Origin: Gambelia wislizenii
Taxonomy: Eukaryota; Chordata; Lepidosauria; Squamata; Crotaphytidae
Length of the DNA stretch: 64,000 nt
Assembly: GCA_030847615.1 (NCBI GenBank)
Contig: JAUMIR010000004.1
Location: forward strand, 274,869,501-274,933,500
Direction of reading: 5' to 3'
This document shows, one piece after another, positions 21,093 through 32,444 of this stretch. Position numbers and translations under genes: made by a program. The notes under the pieces are model-generated. The model was given only the letters and a program-made list of their open reading frames with translations. It was not told the origin of the DNA and ran no database searches. How positions within the stretch are numbered: the first letter of the stretch is position 1; each line of letters begins with the position of its first letter.

Positions 21093-22195
21093 ACCTATGG
21101 CTAATTTAGAGATAATGGCATGTTTTTTTAAAAAACTTCTATACACTACTGTAATCCTAGTTGAATGCTGCTAGTACAGAGTTGAAGGAAAGGATATAAT
21201 TCATATTTGTGGCTCCAGTTTGTTTGTTTAGAATCTAGATTTCAGTCACATCTGGCCATTTTCCTTTCTGTCTAAAGGTGGAGGGTTCTGTGGGGGTGGG
21301 GGAGAGATGGAAAATGAAGTGTAAGCTGTGGGGAGGTGAAAGAGAAGCTTTATGCAAGAAGGGTTGCCCCAAAATCCTTAAAAGAATCCTCAAGAAGACT
21401 CCATATCAGGGGCAGTAATTATTTACTGAACTATGAGATGACTTTCTATAGAAACAGTTGACCTTAAGAAGAAGAAAATGTTGAGAGAGTTGGTGACAGG
21501 CTTGAGGGAATCCATCCTGCCTCCATCGGAATCCCAGCCCTTGGCTCCTTCAGAGGGCCATGCTGTCTTCTCCATGACACTATTATCTCAGCTTTTTCAC
21601 ATGCTTCTCCCATTCTACAACTTTGAATTACCTCTTAGAAGTCTTAATTACTAGCACAAGGAGCATTGAGCTAAAATATTCTGGTATTTTTGCCTTCCTC
21701 CTTTTGGCCCACCACTGAAGTTCACACACCCCCATCTGGCCATCAGGCTGAAAGAGGTTCTTCACCTTTCCTCTATACATACAGATATTCTCTGTAATAC
21801 ATGACTTTTTTCTTAGTCAGCTTTTAATGTGTTCTGAACATTACTAGAAAATGGTTATCTTACTATGCTGAGTACTTCTTAAAATAGAGTGCTGTTAACT
21901 TCAGGTGTATGATCAGCCAGTATATGCAGTCAGCATCTTTTAGTGGTCACTTTATCATTATACATAGAATCTGTTCAAGCATAATAGCTTTTATGATATA
22001 TGGTAATTAAGTTAGTCAATATTTTAGCCTTCCAAAACTGACAGATTTTTGTTTTGTTTTGATGGAATTATTTGTTCGACTTTGTAATTCTGTTCTTTGA
22101 TGTAAGTCCATTAATTGCTCTCATTGGTTATAGTGGTACTTTAATTTAATTTACTTTTATCAGATTTCAAAAATCCTGTCCAGATTAGGTTTTCA
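21093..22195. other. No recognisable feature
   Basis: AT-rich unique-looking sequence. No open frame, RNA gene or repeat is supported. Confidence 0.5.
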
Positions 22196-24158
22196 TAGAA
22201 TCATAGAATTGTAGAGTTGGAAGAGACCACAAGGGCCATCCAGTCCAACCTCTTGCCATGCAGGAAATCAAGATCAAGGCATCCCTCACAGATGGCCATC
22301 CAGCCTCTGTTTAAAGACCTCCAAGGAAGGAGACCCTATCATGCTCCGAGGGAATGTGTTCCACTGCCGAACAGCTCTTACTGTCAGAAAGTTCCTCCTA
22401 ATGTTGAGGTGGAATCTCTGTTCCTGGAGCTTGCATCCACTGCTCCGTGTTAGTCTTTGGAGCAGCAGAAAACAAGCTTGCTCCATCCTCAATGTGACAC
22501 CCCTTCAAATACTTAAACAGGGCTATCATATCACGCCTTAACCGTCTTTTTTCCAGGCTAAACATACCCAGCTCCCTAAGTCTTTCCTCATAAAGCATGG
22601 TTTCCAGACCTTTCACCATTTTAGTCGCCCTCCTCTGGCCACGCTCCAATTTGCCCATATCCTTTTTGAATTGTGGTGCCCAGAACTGGACACAGTATTC
22701 TAGCTGAGGTCTGACCAAGGCAGAATAGAGTGGCACTATTTTTTCCCTTGATCAAGACACTATACTTTTAATGATGCAGCCCAAAATCACATTGGCCTTT
22801 TTAGCTGCCGCATCACACTGTTGACTCATGTTCAACTTGTGGTCTACTAGGACTCCTAGATCCCTTTTGTATGTAGTCTCATTCAGCCAGGTCTCCCCCA
22901 TCCTATATCTACGTATTACGTTTTTCTGTCCTAAGTACAGTACCTTACATTTCTCCATATTGAATTTCATTTTGGTAGCTTTGGTCCAGCTCTCCAGTCT
23001 ATTCAGGTCATTTTGAATTTTGATCCTGTCCATTAGGGTATTAGCTACGCCTCCTAATTTGGTGTCATCCGCAAATTTTATAAGTATGCCCTCTATTCCC
23101 TCATCCAAGTCATTGCTAAAGATGTTGAATAGCACTGGGCTCAGGACAGAACCCTGTGGCACCCCACTGGTCACATCTTTCCAAGATGAAGAGGAGCCAC
23201 TGCTGAGCACCCTTTGGGTTCGGCCAGTCAACCTGTTACAAATCCATTTAACAGTTAACTTGTCTAGCTCATATTTTACAAGCTTGTTTGCAAGAATATC
23301 ATGGGGAACCTTGTCAACGGCCTTACTGAAATCAAGGTATGCGATATCCACAGTGTTCCCTTCATCTACGAAGCTGGTAATTTTATCAGAAAAAGAGATC
23401 AGATTAGTCTGGCATGACTTGTTTCTCTGAAACCCATGTTGACTTTTTGTGATTATGGCATTGCCTTCTAAATGTTCACAGACTCTCTGTTTAATGATCT
23501 GCTCTAGAATCTTCCCTGGTATTGATGTCAGACTAACTGGACGATGTTTGTTGGGATCCTCTTTTTTCCCCTTTTTGAAGATAGGGACAACGTTTGCCCT
23601 CCTCCAGTCTGCTAGGACTTCCCCTGTTCTCCAGGAGTTCTTGACGATTATTGCCAATGGCTCTGAGATTACATTTGCCAGCTCTTTTAATACTCTTGGA
23701 TGTACTTCATCTGGTCCTGGAGATTTCAATTAATTTAGATTAAGAAGGTATTCCTGTACTACCTCTTTACTTATTTTGTGCTGGATTTCCCCTATTGTGT
23801 CCTCTGTTCCATTATCCTCAGGTTGGTCCCCCTTTTCCTTTTCTGAAAACACCGAGGCAAGGAAGGTGTTGAGTAATTCTACCTTTTCTCTGTTCCGTTA
23901 GCATTTTGCCATCTTCTCCACGTAGTGGCCCTACCATTTCCTTCTTCCTTTTGCTGCGGACATACCCAAAAAACACCTTTTTATTATTCTTAACCTCTCT
24001 AGCGAGCCTGAACTCATTCCGCGCTTTAGCTTTTCTGACTTTACTCCTACATGAGTTCGCTATGTGTTTGAATTCTTCTTTAGTGATTTCCCCCTTTTTC
24101 CATTTCCTATACATGTTTTGTTTAAAACTTAGCTCCGCTGAAAGTTCTTGTATCCTGG
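22196..24158 (-). mobile_element. CR1 LINE, 3' part (reverse transcriptase to tail)
   Basis: On the - strand the element ends at 22196 with the CR1-type terminal words gattctatga and aattgtagagttggaag in reverse, next to the attcta repeats. Upstream is the ORF2 reverse transcriptase. The 5' continuation lies at 30296-31600, on the far side of a DIRS insertion. Reading across the two ends restores the CR1 coding frame to within a base or two. Confidence 0.93.
22286..24158 (-). pseudogene. CR1 ORF2 reverse transcriptase, disrupted
   Basis: The ORF2 protein nicks target DNA and copies its own RNA there. From 24158 downwards it reads RIQELSAELSFKQNMYRKW (linker), then 23729-22752 is a 325-codon open run. 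This has VPIFKKGKKEDPNKHRPVSL, the DFSKAVDKVPHD motif with the first catalytic aspartate, GVPQGSVLSPVLF, and FADDTKLGG with the catalytic pair. A further piece (22736-22398 and 22492-22286) reads [20 protein letters not shown] and [11 protein letters not shown], the usual C-terminus. Stops and frame changes are at about 23730-23820, 22740 and 22400. It is inactive, but younger looking than the DIRS D copy. Confidence 0.92.
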
Positions 24159-24330
24159 ATCTTCTTCGTGGTCTCTGTGAATCACACAACTGGGTTTATT
24201 CCTGCGCAGTGCATTCGGATCCTTCTGGAACTGCTAGGCAGAATGTGCATTGATACATTTTTGGCGGTAGCTCCACCCATCCTAACGGTCCCTTATAAAG
24301 GGCTTCCCGCCTAAATCCCCTCAGTTCCTT
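24159..24330 (+). repeat. Left inverted terminal repeat of DIRS B1
   Basis: It pairs with 30090-30295 in reverse complement, including tgtgcattgatacatttttg and ggtagctccacccatcct. It is slightly shorter than the right repeat, which is usual for DIRS elements. Confidence 0.9.
24291..24303 (+). promoter_or_regulatory. TATA-like box in the left terminal repeat of B1
   Basis: The word tataaa at 24294-24299 sits inside a short palindrome (cccttataaaggg) about 270 bases before the gag start. Its mirror is in the right repeat at about 30118. Fragment B2 keeps tataagg at the equivalent place. A promoter role is inferred only from position. Confidence 0.4.
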
Positions 24331-24571
24331 TTTTTCCGCTGCGCTAGCAGCTCTAAAGGAACCTTTGCGCTCTTTGACGACTTTCGCTTTCGGTTTTTGA
24401 CTTGGATTGGCTTTGGATAACGATTTCTCTCTCACTTATTGGCTATTGACGACTTCTGGTTTGACTCGGTACTTCTGACTACGATTTTGGCTTTCCCTCC
24501 GGACTTGGTAACGGTTTCTGACTCATGGTTTGACTCTGCGCTCTCTTGACTACGGTTTTAGGATCCCCATT

Positions 24572-26884
24572 ATGGTTGCGAAAACGGGCTTTAAACGCTG
24601 TGTGGTATGCCAGGCCAAGCTGCCCAGTTCTGATGGACATTCCAGGTGCCTCATCTGTTTGGGCGAGACACATAATGTCGATGCGTGCGTCCACTGTAAA
24701 GCTTTCACGCCTCAGGCGAGGAAGCATCGCTCCTCCAAGCTGAAATCCTTTTTATATGAAAAGGCCCTCATCCCATCAACTTGTTCAACACTGGCTGTGG
24801 GAGCAGGGGTTTCTCCGCGGGGAAGGTCCCCTATTGCGAAGTCCCCTCAGTCACCGCACGCTAAACGGTGTCACTCCCAAAGCCCCTCGAGGAGACAATC
24901 AGTAGCATCGGATCCGGAGGCAGTGCTACACTCCCACAAGCACGCGAAGTCAACCCCGGCTGGGGATCGGTCTTCGTCGGATTCGGGAGCTATTGAGCCC
25001 AAGGATCTTCATCGGGACCCACAGGGCTCTCAGGATGGAGGTCGAACCTGAGAATCCTCTAAGGTTAAGGCCCCGAAGAATAAGAAGGCGAAGCGGGTGC
25101 ATGCAGAGGAGAAACAAAGGGAAGTCTCCCGAATTCGAGACCCGTTGCCTCCTTCGGTTCCGGCTCCATCTACATCTGGAGCCCAACCCCTCTCACAACA
25201 CCAGCCCTCTCCTCGAGATCGAGGTGTGGATACCGGGCACACCCGCCCTAGAACTCCGACTCCCACACCATCACTGGAGATTGTGGAAGTGGAGGTGGGC
25301 TCGGCTGAGGAGATGGAAACCACCCCGCAGGCCCGTGTGATCTCTCCAGCCCTTCTGGTCTCGAGATCAGAATTGCTCCGGGACTCCGCCACTGCGATTC
25401 GAGGTCAGGATGAACCCCTCCTTCAAGATGAACCACAGCCTTCGACTTCCAGGGTCCGAGAGGATGAGGAGGCATATGGTGCCTACGAGCTGGCCAAATC
25501 GGCCTTTACTACACCGCTGACTCTACCTTTGGCTTCTGCCGCAGAGGAACCGATTTTTCATCTCACCTCTGAGGCTGCTACCCTTCACTCCATGGCTTTA
25601 TCCCCTCCCCGCTTGTCCTTTCACGGCTGGGATAAAGGGGCCTTCCTTGCTCGGGAGCCAGTGAAGCCGAATCTTAAGGACACGAGTTGTCAAGTGTCCC
25701 CATTCTGACCTCTACCTCCACCGCCACCGACTCCTCCACGGCGCACGACATCTCTCCAGGATCGACGTCGATCTCCATCTCCGACATCCGAATCCTCTGC
25801 TTCATCTGAGTCGTCTGAGGAGTATCGACCTTATATACTGTCGCCCCAGCCTGATCTTCTGGATGAGGACTCTTCCTCTCCCAATGACGATGTGCGCTCC
25901 TTTGCAGAACAGGTGGTGCGGATGTCCCATGCCCTGGATTTGAAGATCACGGAGAAGGAGACAGAGCCTGTTGACCCGATTTATCAGAGGATCAAGTCAA
26001 AGGCTCCCCCGACTGCCAACATCCCAGTACTGCCTTCCCTCTTAAAGCTGACGCAAAATTCATGGGAGAACCCCTCGTCCATCCCTTCCACCTCTAAGAG
26101 GATTGACAGGCTGTACAAGGTTTCTGGGGACGGCATCGACTGGTTAAGAGAACACCCGAGGCGCAACTCAGTCGTTGTGGAGGTGGCACAACCACGAAGG
26201 CAGCGTCATGCACAGTCCACCCCTACTGATACCGAGGGCAGGAAGCTGGACGTAATCGGAAAGAAGATCTATTCCGCTGCTGGACTCAGCTTCCGTATTG
26301 CGAATTACTCTGCATGTATGGGGGCTTACCAGCAGGTTCTTTGGGAACGAATGCTGCCCCTTATCCAGGACTTGCCGGAGGAACGAAAGAGGCTAGCGGA
26401 GGCTATTCAAGCTGAAGCCCAACTACTTGTGGGCCAACAGATGAACTCCACAAGGCATGTCGCTGACTGTGCAGCCAAGACAGTGGCGGGCTCCATTGCC
26501 TTACGGCGCCACGCCTGGCTCTGCTCTTCGGGCCTCTCGACTCAAGCTGCTGCGACCATTGAAGACATGCCTTTCGACACCTCAGGCCTCTTTAATGCGT
26601 TGACAGATGAGAAGCTTGAGTTCACGCAGAAGATGAGGACCACCGCGAGAAAATATGGTATGCCATCGACCTCATCTTCTGTTTACCGCCCCAGGCACCG
26701 TTCCGGATGGAACACATACTCCTTTGGCCAACCTTACAGGAGAGGGGGTACGCCCCAATCATCCAGACGCTCCCGCTTTCAGCAGCAACCACTTTCCTCC
26801 ACATCCTCGGTGAGGAGTCAGGGCTCTGCCTCCCGGTACCGTCTGCCCTCAAAACACAGGTCCAAAGATCAAGGCAGAAAGTGA
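24572..26884 (+). pseudogene. DIRS B1 gag with two in-frame TGA stops
   Basis: The start at 24572 (MVAKTGFKRCVVCQAK) is preferred over the ATG at 24530 because B2 begins near the same point. A zinc-ribbon-like cluster follows: CVVC, CLIC, H and CVHC within about 55 residues. The middle is rich in serine, proline and basic residues, then comes the conserved block IPVLPSLLKLTQNSWENPS (about residue 490) and RRHAWLCSSGLSTQAA. The frame is one and the same throughout, broken by TGA at 25049-25051 and at 25706-25708. It ends in an arginine-, serine- and glutamine-rich tail at 26884. The role is RNA packaging of the DIRS intermediate. Confidence 0.85.
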
Positions 26885-26997
26885 TTTTAATTGTGGTTCC
26901 TTATTTTGATGTTTACATTTTCTTTTAGAATCCCCTGTTCGGAGACCGCCTGTCATCATTCCAGGAAGCCTGGTCCTCCATAACATCGGACTGCTGG

Positions 26998-28628
26998 GTG
27001 CTCCAAATTGTGCGTCAGGGCTACTGGATAGAATTCGACAAACTGCCTCCGACAGGACTCATCCGCTCCATGCCCCCCTCCCCGCCCTTGATCGAGGAGG
27101 TGCAGACCTTACTTCAGAAGGGAGCCGTCGAACCTGTGCCTGCAGATCTCCGTCCCAATTGTTTCTTCTCCAGGTATTTCCTGGTACCTCAGGGGACTGA
27201 ACTGGTACTTAACCCCTTAAGAAATTCAGGATGACCACTCTTGCTCTCATCCTTCCCCTCCTTCAACACGGAGACTGGTTTGCCTCCATAGACCTCAAGG
27301 ACGCTTACTTCCATGTTGGGATACATCCTGCTCACAGGAGGTTCCTAGCGTTCCAGATCGAGGACAAGACTTACCAGTTCCGTGTCCTTCACTTCGGACT
27401 CTCCACGGCACCGAGAGGAACGTCACCTTCACCTTAGATGTGCTGCATTCCCTGGGACAAATCCCAACTGACCCCATCGCAGACTATCCAGTTTATCGGG
27501 GCCCGCCTGGATTCGATTTCGGCAGCAGCCTACCTTCCCGAAGACCGATTCGACACCCTACGGTCTCTGATTCTGGCATGCCGTCGATCCCATCAGATCC
27601 GAGCACGGGATGTACAAGTCCTTCTATGCCACATGGCAGCAACTACATCCGTCACACCGTTAGCGAGACTTCGATTCCGTCCGCTTCAACATTGGTTTCT
27701 CAGCGTCTTTGACCACCTCAAAGACCCACCAGAAATGCTCCTGACAATGCCCCGCTCTGTCCAACGCTCTCTGGACTGGTGGCTGGACCCGACCAATGTC
27801 CTATCGGGCATTCCATTCGAACCCCACCAACCGGATTTTTCCATCACATCGGACGCATCGTTGCAGGGGTGGGGAGCCCATCTCGGATCCCACAAGATAC
27901 AAAGTGCCTGGTCCAAGGAAGAGAGGATGTTGCATATCAACATGCTGGAGCTTCTAGCAGTTCAGAAAGCTCTTCGTTCTTTCGAGGTCCTGGTTCGAAA
28001 CAGGACTGTCCTCCTCCTGACGGACAACACATCGGTAATGTATTACCTAAACAAACAAGGTGGTACCAGGTCCCCCCAACTGCTCCAGCTGACACTGCAG
28101 ATCTGGGATTGGTGCGTACAACGGAATATTTCTCTCCACTCCATCCACCTTCCTGGGGAGGAGAATGTTCTTGCAGACAGACTGAGCCGTTTCAATTCCA
28201 ACGTTCATGAGTGGATGCTCCTCCGTCGCGTGCTGGCAGACATCTTCCATCGCTGGGGGACACGCTTGATAGATGTCTTCGCGACCGCCCAGAACAGACA
28301 GTGCGCCCAGTTCTGCTCCAGGGACAGACACAAGGACTCGAGGGGAGACGCGTTCCTGTTCAAATGGACCGGACCGTTCCTGTACCTCTTCCCACCGATC
28401 CTGCTGCTGACAAGGGTCGTCGCCAAGTTGCGGCGAGACCGAGCAAATGCGATCCTTATCACGCCGTGGTGGCCTCGACAACTGTGGTTTGCCCCACTGC
28501 TGCTCCTGGCCGACAAATGTTTTCTCCATCTCCCGAGTCGACCAGACCTACTCACAATCCAACAGAGCAAAGTCAGGCATCTAGACCTCGAGTCACTCCG
28601 TCTGACGGCGTGGAGGATTCGGCCATGA
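26998..28628 (+). pseudogene. DIRS B1 reverse transcriptase, RNase H and methyltransferase-like region
   Basis: The N-terminal RT part (26998-27234) reads QTLLQKGAVEPVP and FFSRYFLVPQ. A deletion and frame change near 27215 removes the next motif. Motif A is present (FASIDLKDAYFHV). A second deletion, at a TAG at 27435-27437, removes everything between GLSTAPR and SQLTPSQTIQFIGARLDS. That includes the YxDD catalytic motif, so the enzyme is dead. RNase H is complete: TSDASLQGWGAH, NMLELLAV, LLTDNTSVMYYLNKQGG and VLADRLSRF. Then DVFATAQNRQCAQFCS, YLFPPILLL and AILITPWWP form the region often labelled methyltransferase-like in DIRS. Confidence 0.9.
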
Positions 28629-29678
28629 ACCCTCGTTGTCCATACACTGCCTCCCTCTCTCCTTTACCCCGAGAGGTCCAAACTATTATTGATGCTGCTA
28701 GGAAACCTTCCACTCGGAAAGCCTACCTTTACCAGTGGAATCGTTTTGAGAAATTCCTAGCAGAGAAGGGTTTGAACATCGAATCCTGCTCGGTATCCAC
28801 GGTCCTTCACTTTCTTCTTGACCTCTCCAAGGCGGGTCTCTCGGTGTCTTCCCTCCGGGGATATCTAGCCGCTATCTCCGTGGAATTCCAGACTCGAAAC
28901 CGACCTTCTCCCTTCCAAGACCCGACAGTTAAAAGGTTTTTGAAAGGGTACAACCAACCTCCATCCTCCAGTGCACGATCCCATCCCGACTTGTAGCCTT
29001 GAGCTCGTCCTCTCTCAACTGGTGAGGCGACCCTTCGAACCAATGGCGTCGACTGATCTCCGTCTGCTTACCTGGAAGACTGTTTTCTTAGTTGCCATTA
29101 CTTCTGCCCGTCAAGCCGGAGAACTTTGTGCCCTTCGCTTGGACCATCCATATATTTGCTTCCACAAACACATGGTGGTCTTCAGGCCGGACATTTCCTT
29201 TTTACCTAAGGTAGTTTCGAGCTTCCACCTCAACCAACCCATTGTTCTACCCGTCCTAATGCAGGACGCAAAGGACGAATTCGAGCGCACCCTTCACGCC
29301 ATGGATGTACGGAGGGCGCTCGCATTCTATGTACAACATACTTCTTCGTTCCGGCAGTCACCCCAACTCTTTGTTTCTTATGCCAACTCCAAGAAGGGTA
29401 CACCAATCTCATCGCAGCATCTCTCGAAGTGGGTGACCTCGACCATCGCTCTCTGCTACGAACTGGCCAAGAAGCCGCTGCCCTCACAAATTCGTGGACA
29501 TTCTACGAGAGCTGTCTCCACTTCAGCTGCATTCCTCTCGGGGGTACCCTTGGAGGATGTTTGCCGCGCTGCAACCTGGTCCTCGCCATTGACATTCATT
29601 TCACATTATAGACTGGACTCTCGCTCGAGGGCCGAGGCTGCATTTGGGAGAGCAGTCCTTCTGTCCTCCATTCAATAA
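28625..29678 (+). pseudogene. DIRS B1 tyrosine recombinase, one frameshift
   Basis: The start near 28625 overlaps the end of the preceding frame (28628). The N-terminal domain reads IIDAARKPSTRKAYLYQWNR and SVSTVLHFLLDLSKAGLSVS. A frameshift near 28965 leads into the catalytic half, open to 29678. The HxxR box is HSTRAVSTS and the tyrosine box FISHYRLD. At the first catalytic arginine, where other copies have SARRVSEL, this copy reads SARQAGEL. The codon at 29112-29114 is CAA, so that residue appears lost. The length without the shift is near 350 residues, normal for the family. Confidence 0.88.
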
Positions 29679-29916
29679 CTGACTGTGATTATATTGACTT
29701 GCCTTTGATATTGTCCTCTTCTGTTTAAGGTACTACCTCTCTGAAAGTTGATTAAGTTGATATTTGCGGAATGTGCAATATATATATATATGTATAATTG
29801 GTAGTAGGGAAAATTGAAGGGATATAAAGAAATCCCTTTCAATTTAGATGTGACAGGCATAAGTCTACGGATGTGCATGACATACCCTCCTCCAGTGAGG
29901 AAGCTTGCTAATCTTA

Positions 29917-30016
29917 CCCAGCTGTGTGATTCACAGAGACCACGAAGAAGATGGACAGGTTGCTTACCTGTAACCATAGATCTTCGAGTGGTCTTCTGTG
30001 AATTCACACAGACCCA
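29917..30016 (+). repeat. Internal complementary region of DIRS B1
   Basis: The left half cagctgtgtgattcacagag, running to cacgaagaagat, is complementary to the left terminus at 24159. The right half acaggttgcttacctgtaac, running to tgtgaattcacacag, is complementary to the right terminus at 30240-30295. The joint is at gaagatggacagg. Confidence 0.93.
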
Positions 30017-30089
30017 CCCATCCTCCCCTCTATGTCCTGCTATGCTTTATGTGCTTAATGTTCCTGGTGCTGCTTATTGCGGCGTCATT

Positions 30090-30295
30090 TTAGGAACTGA
30101 GGGGATTTAGGCGGGAAGCCCTTTATAAGGGACCGTTAGGATGGGCGGAGCTACCGCCAAAAATGTATCAATGCACATTCTGCCTAGCGATTCCAGAAGG
30201 TTCCGAATGCACTGCGCAGGCGCAGGAATAAACCCAGCTGTGTGAATTCACAGAAGACCACTCAAAGATCTATGGTTACAGGTAAGCAACCTGTC
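30090..30295 (-). repeat. Right inverted terminal repeat of DIRS B1
   Basis: This is the reverse complement of 24159-24330 (aggaactgaggggatttagg and gggcggagctaccgccaaaa), plus an outer extension of about 40 bases (gatctatggttacaggtaag) that matches only the ICR. Confidence 0.9.
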
Positions 30296-30296
30296 C

Positions 30297-31150
30297 TTTC
30301 TTGAGACACCTCCAATGTTTCTTCCTCATTGGTACTGTTTGAAATTGTGCCTTCAGTATCTCCCTTTTGAGAAAGTCCCATCCGTCTTGAAGTCCCTTCT
30401 CTTTTAGTATTCCTGACCATGGGATCACCCCCAGTATCTCCCTGAGTTTATTGAAATCAGCTCTCCTAAGGACTAGAATGCATGTCTGACTATGCCTGGC
30501 TTCTCCCTTCCATTGTATAACAAACTCCAGGAGAACATGATCACTCTCACCTAAGGATCCCACCACTTGCACCCCATTAACCAGGTCATCCCTGTTGGTT
30601 AGGATCAGATCCAAAATAGCTGACCCCCTTGTTGCCTCTTCCATCTTTTGGACCATGAAATTGTTTTCTAGGCAAGTAAGGAATTTGCTAGACCTTGAAG
30701 TTTTGGTTGCTTTAGATTGTCAGCAAATATCAGGATAGTTGAAGTCACCCATCACTACTACATCTCTCTTTTCTGTGTGCATGGTCATCTGTTCTAGAAA
30801 GGCATCATCCAATTCCTCCGTCTGACTTGGGGGTCTGTAGTAGAGTCCCACAATAACATCCCTATTGTTTCCCTCTCCTTTAATTTTTATCCAGATGCTC
30901 TCTACCTGGCTTCCAGTATTGATGGCATGGATCTCTTCACTGGTGTAAATATCCCTGACATATAATGCTATTTCTCCTCCTTTCCTGTTTGGCCTGTTTC
31001 TCTTAAAAAGGTTATACCCCTCTATTCCTACATTCCAATCATGAAACTCAACCCACCAGTTTTCAGTAATGCCTATTATATTTGCTTTGGTGTCCTAGGA
31101 GTTCAAGTTCATCTTGCTTATTTCCCATACTCTGTGCATTAGTGTAGAGA
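30297..31150 (-). pseudogene. CR1 ORF2 endonuclease, disrupted
   Basis: This is an apurinic-type endonuclease that nicks the target site. Readable motifs on the - strand are IIGITENWW, RKGGEIALYVRD, VIVGLYYRPPSQ, VMGDFNYPDI, then a long open run (30656-30297) with AILDLILTNRDDLVNGVQV and GESDHVLLEF. The SDH motif is the C-terminal active-site signature. Stops occur near 30660-30720 and 31080-31150. Confidence 0.88.
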
Positions 31151-31199
31151 CATCTAAGACTATGTGTTCCCTTTATTTGCTGCATATGCAAGTTTTTTG

Positions 31200-31600
31200 C
31201 CTTCCACTGTTGGGTCCTTGCACTGTTTGCCTTGTTCCCTCTATGACAGTCTGACTATTTTCTCTAGCCGTTTTGCCTTCCAGAATACTGTCTTCCTCCC
31301 CCATATGACTCAGTTTAAAGCCCTCCTGATCAAATTCTTGAGACTGTTGGCAAAAATGTTTCTGCCAACTGGTGTGAGCTGCATCCCATCCCTTGCCAGA
31401 AGCCTCCCCTCATGGAACCGCAGCAAATGATCCAAGAATCCAAATAGTTCTCGGCGACACAATCTACGGAGCCAGTTGTTTACATCGGCTATTTTCCTCT
31501 CTCTTCCTGGACCATGCCCTTCAACTGGCAGAAAAGACGAGATGACAACCCTGTTGTAAAAATGCAGAGTCCATTCCCTCTCCGCTTAGCCAAGCAGAGA
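31200..31600 (-). pseudogene. CR1 ORF1 C-terminal (esterase-like) remnant
   Basis: On the - strand one reads VVISSFLPVEGHGPGRERK, then VNNWLRRLCRRELFGFLDH and LARDGMQLTPVGRNIFANSL. Together these resemble the C-terminus of CR1 ORF1 proteins with their esterase-type fold (the DG-H-L-T end block, histidine replaced by glutamine here). It is only partial. Confidence 0.7.
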
Positions 31601-32444
31601 TTCACTTCAATAGTTGCAGCAAAAAACATGGGCTTTTGAGGAAAAAACCTTGTATACCTCTGGCACAGGATTCAAATAAAGAGCTCATTGATTTTCTTCA
31701 TAACTTTTATTTCAAAGAAAATAATTGTAAAACCAAAATAAAGGACAGAAAGCATTCATCCATGCTTCTGTATGCTCCAAAGCTTCTCTGGGCATTTATG
31801 TTAAAATTTGTGTGGGGAGAATTCTGTCTCCTAATTACTAAAATAAAATTTGTTTCAAACTGAAACTGCTTGAAGCCACTGGATAGCCATCTTTGGGACT
31901 TAAAACTGTTCTTAAAATAATATTCGTAGGTTTCCTTGATCAGTGACTTATAACTTACTTCCTTACATCTTCTCTCCCTTGCCTTGGTCCTTACAAATAC
32001 CTACCAGCATAATTCTTTCGGCCTTAGTCTTATGTTGCCTTCTGATACGTGTCTGGACCGACAGTTAAACTCACATCCAACCACTCTGAAATAAATCAGA
32101 TCTCAACTTTATTCTAAAACTAAACAACAGCAATTAAAAAGGGAGATGTAGGAATGGTGAGATGAATTTAAAGGCAGATGAGAAAACCAGGCCTTCCAGA
32201 CTGTAGAATAAAGTAACTGAAGAGAACCAGGTTGTAGAGGGGCTATCTACTAGGCACAACCAATCAAACATGACACAAAGTGGCAAGCCTGATTAGTTGC
32301 TAACAGATCTTTGCACCTGGGATAGCACAGTCATTACAAACCTAAGGCAATGAAACTTGTAACAAAATACCCAACTGGCAGCAAAGTACAATATAAGATT
32401 ATAAAGCTATGAAATTGAATGATTTAGTTGGAGAATCCATACTA
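31601..32444. other. No recognisable feature
   Basis: AT-rich sequence with short chance open frames only. Nothing is supported. Confidence 0.5.

Larger units (their letters stand above)
24159..30295 (+). mobile_element. Near-complete DIRS-type copy B1, inserted in CR1
   Basis: This 6.1-kb element has all DIRS parts: left ITR (24159-24330), gag, reverse transcriptase/RNase H, recombinase, ICR (29917-30016) and right ITR (30090-30295). The ICR joins the complement of the left end (atcttcttcg at 24159) to the complement of the right end (aagcaacctgtc at 30295), which fixes both boundaries. There is no target duplication, as expected of recombinase-mediated insertion. Gag has two stops, RT has lost its catalytic core by deletion, and the recombinase has a frameshift. 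Confidence 0.93.
30296..31600 (-). mobile_element. CR1 LINE, 5' part (ORF1 end and endonuclease)
   Basis: This is the continuation of the CR1 at 22196-24158. On the - strand, from about 31600, it shows ORF1 C-terminal sequence, then the endonuclease, then KKHWRCLKK, where the DIRS splits it. The 5' end of the CR1 is truncated near 31565-31600. Confidence 0.88.

Noticed and set aside
24159..30295. Possible endogenous retrovirus.
   Set aside because: Inverted termini, an ICR, a tyrosine recombinase and no protease, DDE integrase or envelope show a DIRS element.
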